Source of the DNA: an uncultured Verrucomicrobiales bacterium
GTDB lineage: Bacteria; Verrucomicrobiota; Verrucomicrobiia; Verrucomicrobiales; Akkermansiaceae
Direction of reading: 5' to 3'
DNA length: 19,046 nucleotides
Assembly (NCBI GenBank): GCA_937905985.1
Contig: CALCWC010000033.1
Span: forward strand, 1 to 19,046
In this document: positions 6,647-14,538 of the stretch, piece after piece
How positions within the stretch are numbered: the first letter of the stretch is position 1
Layout of the letters: each line of letters starts with the position of its first letter
Notes under the pieces: model-generated
What the model saw: only the letters and a program-made list of their open reading frames with translations
The model's database searches: none
What the model was told of the DNA's origin: nothing
Made by a program: the position numbers and the translations under genes

Positions 6647-7006
6647 ATGAGTTCCGAACCGCAGGACTTGAACGAATTCGACGCCACGGATTGCGGCCTC
6701 GCCGCGCTGATGCTCGGCGTGGTGCCGGCCATCATCCACTTTGTCTTTTGTGGCGGTATGGACTCCCTCGTCGTCACGGGTATCATGGGAGCCATCGGCG
6801 CGTTCCTGGGCGTGGCGGTTTGGGCAGTGGCCTACTACACGCATACCCGCCTGGTGGGCATCCTGGTGAATCTGGCGGGCTGCATCCTCACCCCCATCTA
6901 CATTGCCGTTGCCGTCTACCTCTGGGCCTACGGCTCCCCTGAAACCGCTGGTGCCCCGCCCGCGGAGGAGGCGGCGCAGGTGGCCACGGATGGGGAAACG
7001 CACTAA
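6647..7006 (+). CDS. Small membrane protein, function unknown
   Basis: I do not recognise this 119-aa protein. The start at ATG 6647 (MSSEPQDLNEFDATD) is chosen because the promoter -10 ends 9 nt before it; the upstream in-frame ATG at 6617 lies within the promoter. After an acidic N-terminus of ~17 residues come about three hydrophobic segments: ~18-38, ~42-64 and ~68-92. A hydrophilic Ala/Glu-rich tail follows (ETAGAPPAEEAAQ). This suggests a small inner-membrane protein with no catalytic motif. Its stop codon overlaps the convergent fmt stop (TAA at 7004-7006 and TAG complement at 7003-7005). It is divergent from obgE. Confidence 0.72.
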   Translation: MSSEPQDLNEFDATDCGLAALMLGVVPAIIHFVFCGGMDSLVVTGIMGAIGAFLGVAVWAVAYYTHTRLVGILVNLAGCILTPIYIAVAVYLWAYGSPETAGAPPAEEAAQVATDGETH

Positions 7007-7989
7007 TCCTGCCGTTTGTTTGGCAGGCCGAGGATGGTGCCGGGGATGATTTTGTGCCCGGCGAAAAAGCTTTCCGCATTCATCTTGCGCGCGCCGGGCG
7101 GCTGCATGGTGGTGATGAGCAATGCGCCGCCGTGCGGGCCTCCGCATGACACCAGCATGCCGTCCGGGCCGGATTCCAGCACCATGCCGGGGAGGGAGTC
7201 CGCGGGCTTCTTGGCCTTGGAGAACAAATCGATAGGCGGGTAGATTTTCAGCACCTTGTCTTCCCCGCTCTTCACGGAGGGGTAGACGGTGTAGGTGCCG
7301 GGCCAGGAGTGGTATGCGCGTATCTTGCGCGCCACCTGCGTGGCCGGCTGGTTCCAGTCAATCTCGCCGTCTGCGCGGTGCAGCTTGGGCGCGTAGGTCA
7401 TCAGGCTTTCGTCCTGCTCCTGGCGGTCGTCCGCGCCGTCCTCCAGACAGGAGATGGCGTCCATCAGCGCATCAGGCGCCAGCTCCGCCAGCGTGTCGTG
7501 CAGGGATTCCGCGGTCTCCGTGCCGTTGAGCGGGATGGAGAGCTGGCAGATGATGTCGCCTGCGTCCAGCTTCTTGACCACATGCATGATGGTGATGCCC
7601 GTCTCGTCGTCGCCGGCCTCGATGGCCGCCTGAATACAAGAAGCGCCGCGGTGGCGCGGCAGCAGGGATGCATGGGCGTTGATGCACGCCACCTTCGGCG
7701 TGTCGATGACTTCCTGGGAGAGGATCTGCCCGTAGGCCATCACCACCACAATGTCTGGTTCATAGGCGCGCAGCTGCGCCACGGCATCGGCGTCTCTCAT
7801 GTGCTCCGGCTGGAAAACAGGTATCCCCGCCTCTTCAGCCAGTACCTTGATGCGCGGCGGTGTCAACACCATGTGACGCCCCACCGGCCGGTCCGGTTGG
7901 GTGATGAGCGCGACAAGTTCCCCTGTTTCCTCCAAAGCTCGGAAACAGGGCAGGGCTATGTCGCCCGTTGCCATCATGACAATCCGCAT
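7003..7989 (-). CDS. fmt: Methionyl-tRNA formyltransferase
   Basis: Fmt formylates initiator Met-tRNA with 10-formyl-tetrahydrofolate. The 328-aa length is normal. The N-terminal formyltransferase fold (1-190) has MRIVMMATGDIALP, the folate-pocket loop region QPDRPVGR at 31-38, and the catalytic trio Asn104 and His106 (INAHASLLPRHRG) with Asp142 (KKLDAGD). Residues ~205-320 form the C-terminal tRNA-binding barrel, including the conserved RKIRAYHSWPGTY. It stands alone, without the usual def neighbour. Its promoter -10 lies 7 nt before ATG, and its -35 overlaps the stop codon of the upstream glycosyltransferase gene. Confidence 0.96.
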   Translation of the reverse strand: MRIVMMATGDIALPCFRALEETGELVALITQPDRPVGRHMVLTPPRIKVLAEEAGIPVFQPEHMRDADAVAQLRAYEPDIVVVMAYGQILSQEVIDTPKVACINAHASLLPRHRGASCIQAAIEAGDDETGITIMHVVKKLDAGDIICQLSIPLNGTETAESLHDTLAELAPDALMDAISCLEDGADDRQEQDESLMTYAPKLHRADGEIDWNQPATQVARKIRAYHSWPGTYTVYPSVKSGEDKVLKIYPPIDLFSKAKKPADSLPGMVLESGPDGMLVSCGGPHGGALLITTMQPPGARKMNAESFFAGHKIIPGTILGLPNKRQD

Positions 7990-7996
7990 ACGCTAT

Positions 7997-8025
7997 GTTA
8001 TGACCGAAACGCCGCATGCTGTCAA
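7997..8025 (-). promoter_or_regulatory. Promoter of fmt, near-leaderless
   Basis: On the minus strand a perfect TTGACA (8025-8020), a 17-bp spacer and CATAAC (8002-7997) lie 7 nt before ATG. The stop codon of the glycosyltransferase gene (8024-8022) lies inside the -35 hexamer. Confidence 0.68.
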
Positions 8026-9176
8026 GAAATTTCGTGCGGCCGAGCCTCGGCGAGGATGGTGTGGTAGAGGTGGAGCAAAGTGTCAATCATCTTTTCCTTG
8101 CCCAAGGCCTCTCGGCAGCGCTCCCGGCCGTGCGCGCCCATGCGGAGCGCGGTCTCGGCATCTTTGGTGGTCTCCAGCACGGCTTTTACGAACCCCTCAC
8201 GGTTCATGGGAGAAAGGATGAATCCGGATTTCCCCTCCTCCACGTGCTGGGTGCTGCCGCAGCAGTCGGAAAGGATGACGGGCAGCCCGGCCACGCGGGC
8301 CTCTTTCACCACGGTGGGGCCGGTGTCGCCCAGGCTCATGTGTACCAGCGCCCAGGATTCGGAAAGCAGGGATGCCACCTCCTCGCGCCCCACAATGCCC
8401 ACCACCTCCACGTTCGGCGGAATCTCCTTGGGCGCGAAGCCGGGCGGGAAGCCTGCCAACTTCAACTTGACGTGGGAAAGGCGCGGGTCGGCAAAGGCTT
8501 CTATCAGGAACGCCACGTTCTTGATGTTGGTGTAGGTGCCGATGTAGAGGCATTGCGGCGTGGCAGAGGGTTTGCGCTCGATGTGGAAGAAGCGGTCCTC
8601 CACGGCGTATTCCAGGTGGATGGGCTTGGCGGCGGGCACGACCTCGCGCACGCGGTCCGCCGCCCACGGGGATTCCGTGGTGATGCGGCTGATGCGCCTC
8701 CACACATACGGTTCGTATAGGCTGTGCAGGTACACATGGTAGTTGAACCAGGCCCGCTTGACGTATGCCCGCATGGCTCCCTGCACAGAATGGAGTTTGG
8801 CTCCATGGAAATCCGCCGCGCACAGGCCGTAGCAGTCCTCCGTTCCCCAGGAATGCACCATATCCGGCTTGATGCGTGCAAGCTCCCGTGCCACCTTCAT
8901 TCGGTCCAGCGCGTGCAGCGTGAACGGCCCGAAAAGCCGCTTGTAGCGCGGCAGCACGTGGATGCGCTGCCCCAGGGATTCAAAGCACAGCGGCTGCCGC
9001 ACATGCCCGCTGAATGTCATCCAGTGCACATCGAATTCATTTTGCCGCGCCAGGCTCTCATGCAGGGCCACCAGCCACACATCGTAGTGGTTGTCGTAGT
9101 CTGGCAGTTTATCGGTGTACAGCCAAGCTGGAAAGTTCGCCAAAATCGCAATGGTCTTCTTTCCTCCCTCGTTCAT
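8022..9176 (-). CDS. GT4-type (GT-B fold) glycosyltransferase
   Basis: This 384-aa protein starts at ATG 9176, placed 7 nt after a promoter -10; the open frame extends far upstream only as antisense to htpG. The N-terminal half (1-190) starts with KKTIAILANFP and contains VHSWGTEDCYG, as in the acceptor domain of GT-B enzymes. The C-terminal half has the family-1/GT4 nucleotide-sugar motifs: LYIGTYTNIKN (210-220), the helix after LKLAGFPPG, and TGPTVVKEARVAGLPVILSD (285-304) with Glu292 in the EX7E-like position. GKSGFILSP follows. Donor and acceptor are unknown; an LPS or exopolysaccharide sugar transfer is likely. There is no glycan gene cluster here. Confidence 0.88.
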   Translation of the reverse strand: MNEGGKKTIAILANFPAWLYTDKLPDYDNHYDVWLVALHESLARQNEFDVHWMTFSGHVRQPLCFESLGQRIHVLPRYKRLFGPFTLHALDRMKVARELARIKPDMVHSWGTEDCYGLCAADFHGAKLHSVQGAMRAYVKRAWFNYHVYLHSLYEPYVWRRISRITTESPWAADRVREVVPAAKPIHLEYAVEDRFFHIERKPSATPQCLYIGTYTNIKNVAFLIEAFADPRLSHVKLKLAGFPPGFAPKEIPPNVEVVGIVGREEVASLLSESWALVHMSLGDTGPTVVKEARVAGLPVILSDCCGSTQHVEEGKSGFILSPMNREGFVKAVLETTKDAETALRMGAHGRERCREALGKEKMIDTLLHLYHTILAEARPHEIS

Positions 9177-9183
9177 GCATGTG

Positions 9184-9211
9184 ATTATGCCTGCGGGCAG
9201 GGGAGAGTCAA
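9184..9211 (-). promoter_or_regulatory. Promoter of the glycosyltransferase gene, near-leaderless
   Basis: On the minus strand TTGACT (9211-9206), a 16-bp spacer and CATAAT (9189-9184) lie 7 nt before ATG 9176. It diverges from the htpG promoter, with 46 bp between the two -35 boxes. That gap holds a dyad, gcgcgt (9224-9229) / acgcgc (9235-9240). Confidence 0.72.
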
Positions 9212-9257
9212 GCCCATTCTGATGCGCGTCATGCACGCGCGCTGCCACGGGCGCGCC

Positions 9258-9286
9258 TTGACCCACCGCGGGGGACGGCATAGAAT
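9258..9286 (+). promoter_or_regulatory. Promoter of htpG, near-leaderless
   Basis: TTGACC (9258-9263), a 17-bp spacer and TAGAAT (9281-9286) lie 10 nt before ATG 9297. No CIRCE element (TTAGCACTC-N9-GAGTGCTAA) is visible, and the boxes look like a housekeeping promoter rather than a sigma-32 type. Confidence 0.72.
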
Positions 9287-9296
9287 GGGGCATCCC

Positions 9297-11144
9297 ATGA
9301 AGAAGAAGACACATCAGTTTCAGACGGAGGTGCGGCAGTTGCTCGACATCGTGATTCATGCGTTCTACAGCGACCGCGAGGTGTTTGTGCGAGAGCTGGT
9401 TTCCAATGCGTCTGACGCGCTGGAGAAGCTGCGCCTCAAGCAGCTCACGGAGCATGCCGTGTACCAGCCGGAGAGGGAATTGCGCATAGCCCTTGCCACG
9501 GACGAGGAGGCCCACACCCTCACCATTGCGGATGCCGGCATCGGCATGACCAAGGATGAGGTGGTGGAGTACCTGGGCACCATCGCGCATTCCGGCACCA
9601 AGAAGTTCCTGGAGGCCATGAAGGAGAGCAAGGGCGGCGCGCAGGACCTCATCGGCCAGTTCGGCGTGGGCTTCTACAGCGTGTTCATGGCGGCGGACAA
9701 GGTGGAGGTGACCACGCGCTCCTGGGAGCCTGACGCCGCGCCCGTGAAGTGGACCAGCGACGGCCAGGAGGGCTACGAGCTGGAGGACGCCGCGGAGGAT
9801 ACCCCGCGCGGCACCAGCATCCTCATCCACCTGAAGGAGGATGCGTACGATTTCGCCAAGCCGGAGCGCCTGCGCTACATCATCGGCCGGTACAGCAACT
9901 TCGTGGGCTTCCCCATCGATTTGAATGGGGAGCTGCTCAACACCGTGCAGGCCATCTGGATGAAGAGCAAGAAGGATGTGAAGCCGGAGGAGTACGAGGG
10001 CTTCTACCAGTACATCTCCCACACGGAGGAGAAGCCTCTCACCTACATGCATTTCAGCGCAGATGCGCCGATTGTGCTCAACGCTCTGCTGTACGTGCCG
10101 GAGGAAAACCCGGAGGCCATGGGCTTTGGCCGCTGCGAGCCCGAGGTGTCGCTGTACTGCCGCAAGGTGCTCATCGACAGCAAGCCCGAGAAGCTGCTGC
10201 CGGAGTGGCTGCGCTTCCTGGTGGGCGTGGTGGACAGCGAGGACCTGCCGCTCAACATTTCCCGCGAGATGCTCCAAGACAACTCCCTCCTCCGCAAGGT
10301 TTCCGGAATCATCACCAACCGTTTCATCAAGCACCTGGAGGGCATTGCCAAGAAGGACGAGGACGAGTACCAGAAATTCTGGCGCACATTCTCCCGCTAC
10401 ATCAAGGAGGGTGTGGTCACCAGCTGGGAGCACAAGGATGCCCTCGGCAAGCTCCTGCGTTTCGAGTCCACCTTCACCGAGGACGGCAAGCTCACCTCCC
10501 TGGCGGACTATGTGGGCCGCATGAAGGAGAACCAGAAGGACATCTATGTGCTCTACGGCGCCACCCGCGCCCAGCTGGAGCATTCCCCGTACCTGGACGC
10601 GCTCAAGGCGCGCGGGTTCGAGGTGGTGTTCCTTACGGACGGCGGTGACCAGTTTGTGATGGATTCCTTGATGAAGTACGACGACAAGGCCATCAAGTCC
10701 ATCGACCGCGCAGACCTGGAGCTGCCGGACGCCCCCAACGCCCAGCCGGACGCCCCCTGCCTGGAGGAGGACGAGGCGCAGGGCCTTGCCTCCTGGGTGG
10801 GCGACACCTTCAAGGAGCGGTTTAGCAAGGTTTCCACCAGCGACCGCGTGACCAGCGCGCCCGCCATTGCCCTGCAGGGCAGCGGGGATGTCTCCCCGGA
10901 GGTGCGCGCCTACCTCAAGGCCATGGGCCAGACCGTGCCGGAATCCCACCCGGAAATTGCCTTCAACCCGCGCAACCCCGTGGTGATGAAGCTTGCGGAG
11001 CTCCGCAAGAGCGACGAGGCGCTGGCCACCCTGCTGGCGGACCAGCTCATCAACACCGCCCTGCTGCGCGCCGGCATGCTGGATGACCCCGCCAAGCTGG
11101 CGGACAACTCCCAGCAGCTGCTGGAGAAGCTGCTCAACCGCTGA
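9297..11144 (+). CDS. htpG: Molecular chaperone HtpG (bacterial Hsp90)
   Basis: HtpG is the cytosolic ATP-dependent Hsp90 dimer. The 615-aa start at MKKKTHQF is chosen from family alignment and the promoter just upstream. The N-terminal GHKL ATPase has VRELVSNASDALEK (31-44), DAGIGM (79-84), YLGTIAHSGTKKF (92-104) and GQFGVGFYS (120-128). The middle domain includes PLNISREMLQDN with the catalytic Arg loop. The C-terminal dimerisation domain ends with NPRNPVVMKL and TALLRAGMLDD. No MEEVD tail is present, as expected for bacteria. The Ser/Thr kinase gene starts 11 nt after its stop, so the two are probably cotranscribed. Confidence 0.97.
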   Translation: MKKKTHQFQTEVRQLLDIVIHAFYSDREVFVRELVSNASDALEKLRLKQLTEHAVYQPERELRIALATDEEAHTLTIADAGIGMTKDEVVEYLGTIAHSGTKKFLEAMKESKGGAQDLIGQFGVGFYSVFMAADKVEVTTRSWEPDAAPVKWTSDGQEGYELEDAAEDTPRGTSILIHLKEDAYDFAKPERLRYIIGRYSNFVGFPIDLNGELLNTVQAIWMKSKKDVKPEEYEGFYQYISHTEEKPLTYMHFSADAPIVLNALLYVPEENPEAMGFGRCEPEVSLYCRKVLIDSKPEKLLPEWLRFLVGVVDSEDLPLNISREMLQDNSLLRKVSGIITNRFIKHLEGIAKKDEDEYQKFWRTFSRYIKEGVVTSWEHKDALGKLLRFESTFTEDGKLTSLADYVGRMKENQKDIYVLYGATRAQLEHSPYLDALKARGFEVVFLTDGGDQFVMDSLMKYDDKAIKSIDRADLELPDAPNAQPDAPCLEEDEAQGLASWVGDTFKERFSKVSTSDRVTSAPAIALQGSGDVSPEVRAYLKAMGQTVPESHPEIAFNPRNPVVMKLAELRKSDEALATLLADQLINTALLRAGMLDDPAKLADNSQQLLEKLLNR

Positions 11145-11155
11145 ACCGCGCCCGC

Positions 11156-13693
11156 ATGAGCGCACCGCCCGCCATGCCCCCGCAACCGCCGCCCCTGCCC
11201 GCAGAGGGAGGGGCGGAGGCTCCGCACCGCAGCGTGCTGCGCATGCCCGCCGGCAAGAAACCGCAGGGCACCCGCATGGTGCCGCCACGCAAGCCCCTGC
11301 CGCCGGAAACGCGCCTTGGCGACTACACCATCCTGCGCTCCCTCGGCGAGGGCGGGTTCGGCATCACCTACCTCGCCTATCGCACCGCCACAGGGGACAA
11401 GGTGGTGATGAAGGAGCACATGCCATGCGGGCTCGCCATACGCGCGGAGGACGGCCTGACCGTGCGTGCCGTGTCGCCCGAGGCGGCGAAGCGCTTGGAG
11501 GCGGGCAAGCTGGAGTTCCTGCGGGAGATGACCGTGCTCACCGGGTTGCGCCACCCCGGCATCGTGCCCCTGTTGGGCAGCGTTCAGGCCAACGGCACCA
11601 TCTACTACATCATGGGGTATGTGCGCGGCACCTCGCCGCGTCCGCAACGCCAAATCACGCTCGACGAAGCCGAGCGCAGGCGCGATGCACGCGTTATCCG
11701 CCGCCACCTGCTCTCCATGCTGGACACGCTGGAGTACCTCGGCCAGAACGATGTGGTGCACCGCGATATCAAGCCGGAGAACATCATTATCTCTGACAAG
11801 GACGAGCCCGTGCTGCTGGATTTCGGCTCCGCGCGCCAAATCGGCGGAGGCAAGGCCTTCCCCAATATCTACACCCCCGCCTTTGCCGCGCCGGAGCAGG
11901 TGACCGCCGCCACCGACGAGGAACTCGCCGAAACCATCGGCCCGTGGACGGATCTCTATTCCCTCGGCGTGGTATGCTACTACTTCGTCATGCGCATGCT
12001 CCCGCCGCGCGCGGAACAGCGCTTGCGCGCGGAAACGGACCCCTATCTCCCGCTCACGGGGCACGCGGATTTGGTGGACTACTACACGCCCGCGTTCCTG
12101 AACGCCATCGACAAGGCGTTGGAGCTCAACCCGCTGGACCGCTGGCAGAGCGCACAGGAGTGGAAACTGGCCATCTGCCTGGGGCAAATGCCGCTCTCCC
12201 GCCGCTACAAGGAGCGCGTGCGCCGCTGGGCCATCGCAGGCGGTGTCGTCATGCTCGCCCTCGGCTCCGTCACCGCCTGGGCCCTGAAAGAACGGCATGA
12301 CGCCGTGGAGCTCTACCAGAACAGCCTGGTGTTCGCAGACGGCCTGCAGCGCGAGTACAACCGCCTGTCCATTGACATGCCGAACTCCACCCAGCTCCAG
12401 CAGAGCCTCGGTGAACGCATTCAAGACTACCTGCAGACCATGCAGCAAGCAGGCGCGGACGACGAGAAGCTGGAGAGTGCCATCGGCCTGGCCTGGCGCA
12501 GTCTGGGGCTCATCTATCTGGAGCGCCTGGAGAACACCGGCGCGCAAGAGGCCTATGCCCATGCCGAGTACATCTTCCGCGGCCTTCTTGAACAGCATCC
12601 GCAGGAGCACCGCTATGTGCTGGACTTGGCGCGCTCGGTGCGCGGCCTGCTGGAGGTGGCGCAGCGCCGCGGCGATGTGGCGCGCGTGAAGGCGCTCAAT
12701 GATGAACTGCGCGGCCTGGTGGCCACTGTTTCCGATACTGACGAGCAGCGCGATATCCTGTTGCGCGGCGAAGTCATGCTCAACGATGCATGGCTGGCGC
12801 AGATGGATGGGAGGCTTGACGATGCCTTCAAGCACGCCCGCGCCGCCGTGGAATTCCACCGCGGCCAAGCCAAGCTGCATCCCCAGGAGATGGCGGTGCA
12901 GCTGGAGCTGGGAAACGCCCTCTGCTCCCTTGCCGAGCTGGAACTCTGCAACGGGAATGATTCCGAAGCCTGGCAGGAGGCGTACGACATTTTCAAGGAA
13001 CAGGCGCGCATCAACCCCTATCGCCTTTCCCCGCTGGAGGGCATCGTGCGCGTCTACCGCGGCTGGGCCGAGGTGGCGGAACGCAGCGCCGAAGCCGTGT
13101 TCAGGACCCCCGAGGCCGACGAGCATGAAAAAACCGCTCTCGCCCACTACGCCAACCTCATCGCCCTCTGCGTGGAGATGGAAAAGCTCAACAGCCACCA
13201 TATCGGCTACGTCTGCACGGAGTGCAACGCCTTGCTGGAGCGCGCCCACCTCTGCGTGTTCCAGGGTAACCCGCAGGAGGCCGTCTCCCTCTGCCGCGGC
13301 ATCATCGGGCGCCTTGACCCGCTGCTCCCCAAGCGCTCAGACGACATTACCCTGCAGGAGGTGCTGGCCTCCGCCTGGTGGGGGCTGGGGCGCGCCTATA
13401 TGCAGGACCCCGCCTCCTACCAGCAGGCGCAGGAAGCCTTGCAGCACAGCCGCGAACTTTATGCCGGCCTGACTGCCCGCATGCCGCAGCACCAGGAGGC
13501 CCGCTGCCGCCACGCCGCCGTCTTCGCGGAGTCCGCCGTGCTTGCGCGCCTGGTGAACAACCCCGCACATGCGGCCGAGTTCACCGCCGCCTCCGGGAAA
13601 ATCATTTCCGCCCTGGAGCGGGAGAATCCCTGTCCCGCGCTGCTCCGCCGCATGCAGATGGTGAGCAAATCGCTCCAGCCCGCTGCGGAGTGA
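11156..13693 (+). CDS. Transmembrane Ser/Thr protein kinase with helical-repeat C-terminal domain
   Basis: This 845-aa protein begins with a Pro/Ala-rich stretch (1-50). Residues ~55-345 form a Hanks-type kinase domain with every key residue: glycine loop GEGGFG (64-69), Lys86 (VVMKEH), HRDIKPEN (202-209), DFG (222-224), APE (245-247) and DLYSLG (266-271). It should therefore be catalytically active. A single transmembrane segment lies at ~358-377 (WAIAGGVVMLALGSVTAWAL). The remaining ~465 residues are alpha-helical with TPR-like spacing (LGLIYLERLENTGAQEAYAHAEYIF, LGNALCSLAELELCNGND) and presumably lie in the periplasm. The gene starts 11 nt after htpG. An ECF-type sigma gene follows 103 nt downstream, suggesting envelope signalling to transcription. 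Confidence 0.92.
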   Translation: MSAPPAMPPQPPPLPAEGGAEAPHRSVLRMPAGKKPQGTRMVPPRKPLPPETRLGDYTILRSLGEGGFGITYLAYRTATGDKVVMKEHMPCGLAIRAEDGLTVRAVSPEAAKRLEAGKLEFLREMTVLTGLRHPGIVPLLGSVQANGTIYYIMGYVRGTSPRPQRQITLDEAERRRDARVIRRHLLSMLDTLEYLGQNDVVHRDIKPENIIISDKDEPVLLDFGSARQIGGGKAFPNIYTPAFAAPEQVTAATDEELAETIGPWTDLYSLGVVCYYFVMRMLPPRAEQRLRAETDPYLPLTGHADLVDYYTPAFLNAIDKALELNPLDRWQSAQEWKLAICLGQMPLSRRYKERVRRWAIAGGVVMLALGSVTAWALKERHDAVELYQNSLVFADGLQREYNRLSIDMPNSTQLQQSLGERIQDYLQTMQQAGADDEKLESAIGLAWRSLGLIYLERLENTGAQEAYAHAEYIFRGLLEQHPQEHRYVLDLARSVRGLLEVAQRRGDVARVKALNDELRGLVATVSDTDEQRDILLRGEVMLNDAWLAQMDGRLDDAFKHARAAVEFHRGQAKLHPQEMAVQLELGNALCSLAELELCNGNDSEAWQEAYDIFKEQARINPYRLSPLEGIVRVYRGWAEVAERSAEAVFRTPEADEHEKTALAHYANLIALCVEMEKLNSHHIGYVCTECNALLERAHLCVFQGNPQEAVSLCRGIIGRLDPLLPKRSDDITLQEVLASAWWGLGRAYMQDPASYQQAQEALQHSRELYAGLTARMPQHQEARCRHAAVFAESAVLARLVNNPAHAAEFTAASGKIISALERENPCPALLRRMQMVSKSLQPAAE

Positions 13694-13778
13694 GCGCCGC
13701 ACGTGTTGAAAATCCGCCGCAGTTCGCGCTCTTTTTCCTGTGGTGAGATTTCATGGTGGTCTTTCGCGCTCCATCGTG

Positions 13779-13784
13779 TACAAT
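13779..13784 (+). promoter_or_regulatory. Possible -10 box before the sigma-factor gene
   Basis: TACAAT lies 12 nt before ATG 13797, matching the near-leaderless spacing of other genes here. No convincing -35 is found 16-18 bp upstream, so activation or an alternative sigma might be needed. The box sits in TGTACAATG, which is also half of the palindrome right after the gene (14373-14392). Confidence 0.4.
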
Positions 13785-13796
13785 GGACCTTGCAGC

Positions 13797-14369
13797 ATGG
13801 CTGACTCAGATTCACAGGGTATGGATACGCTCACGGCCGCGTGGTTGGAGAACCGCGCGCGCCTCCTGCGCCTTGTCAACCTTCAGATGTCAGATGAGCT
13901 GCGACGCCGCATGACCGCCGACGACATGCTGCAGGAGGCCTACCTGCACTGCTGCCGAAACGCGGACTTCTTTGCCAAGAACACGGACGTGCCCGTGTAC
14001 GCCAAGCTCCGCATCTTGACCATGCAGGCCATTGTCACCGCAGGTCGCCGCCTTGTCCTTGCCGCACGCCGCGATGTGCGGCAGGAGGTTTCCCCGGAGG
14101 CCAACATCGACGCCTGGGCCAACTTTGCCGATACCCTCACCAGCCCGCTCTCCCACCTCATCCGCCAGGAACGCCGCTCCATTGTCCGCCGTGTCCTCGC
14201 TCAGCTTTCCCCCTCCGACCGCGATATCATCACAATGCGCCATTTCGAGGAGCTCAGCAACAATGAATGCGCCGCCCTCCTCCAAATCTCCCCCGCCGCC
14301 GCCAGCGTCCGATACGTCCGCGCCATCAAGCGCATGACCTCCCTCCTCGGTGATTCCTCGCTCGGATAG
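13797..14369 (+). CDS. ECF-type RNA polymerase sigma factor
   Basis: This 190-aa protein starts at ATG 13797 (MADSDSQGMDTL), favoured because the upstream start at 13740 would give a non-family extension. Residues ~15-90 match sigma region 2 (LRRRMTADDMLQEAYLHC resembles the DLVQETF core-binding signature). A ~35-residue linker follows. Residues ~122-182 match region 4, with an HTH (LSPSDRDIITMRHFEELSNNECAALL, then ISPAAASVRYVRAIKRM). No region 3 is present, as in ECF factors. No anti-sigma gene adjoins it; the upstream transmembrane kinase is the likely controller, as proposed for kinase-linked ECF groups in Planctomycetota and related phyla. Confidence 0.85.
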   Translation: MADSDSQGMDTLTAAWLENRARLLRLVNLQMSDELRRRMTADDMLQEAYLHCCRNADFFAKNTDVPVYAKLRILTMQAIVTAGRRLVLAARRDVRQEVSPEANIDAWANFADTLTSPLSHLIRQERRSIVRRVLAQLSPSDRDIITMRHFEELSNNECAALLQISPAAASVRYVRAIKRMTSLLGDSSLG

Positions 14370-14372
14370 GGA

Positions 14373-14392
14373 TGTACAATGTACATTGTACA
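14373..14392. promoter_or_regulatory. 20-bp perfect palindrome, likely operator
   Basis: TGTACAATGTACATTGTACA is identical to its reverse complement and begins 4 bp after the sigma-factor stop codon. It contains a TACAAT (-10-like) hexamer on each strand. TGTACAATG also covers the sigma gene's putative -10 box at 13778-13786. There is no T-run, so it is not a terminator. Confidence 0.6.
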
Positions 14393-14538
14393 AAGTGGAG
14401 AATTCGCGCGTCTGGAGACGCGTTGTCTGAATGTCCCAGCACGTGCATGTGCAAAATATTTCTGCGCTCCGATAAAACATTTGCAAAAAATGTGAGCGCG
14501 CAAAACCAATGCAATACGAAAACAAAATTTGCAAAACG

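Noticed and set aside
9212..9296. CIRCE/HrcA or sigma-32 control of htpG
   Set aside because: No TTAGCACTC-N9-GAGTGCTAA element and no sigma-32-like boxes are present; a housekeeping-type promoter fits well.
9177..11288. Minus-strand open frame of 1088 codons spanning 8022-11288
   Set aside because: Only 8022-9176 is the glycosyltransferase. The rest is antisense to htpG, which is certain, and shows the His/Val/Leu/Gly-rich composition of a shadow frame in GC-rich DNA.
10910..13249. Minus-strand open frame of 779 codons
   Set aside because: It is antisense to the 3' end of htpG and the Ser/Thr kinase, with shadow-like composition and no recognisable motif.
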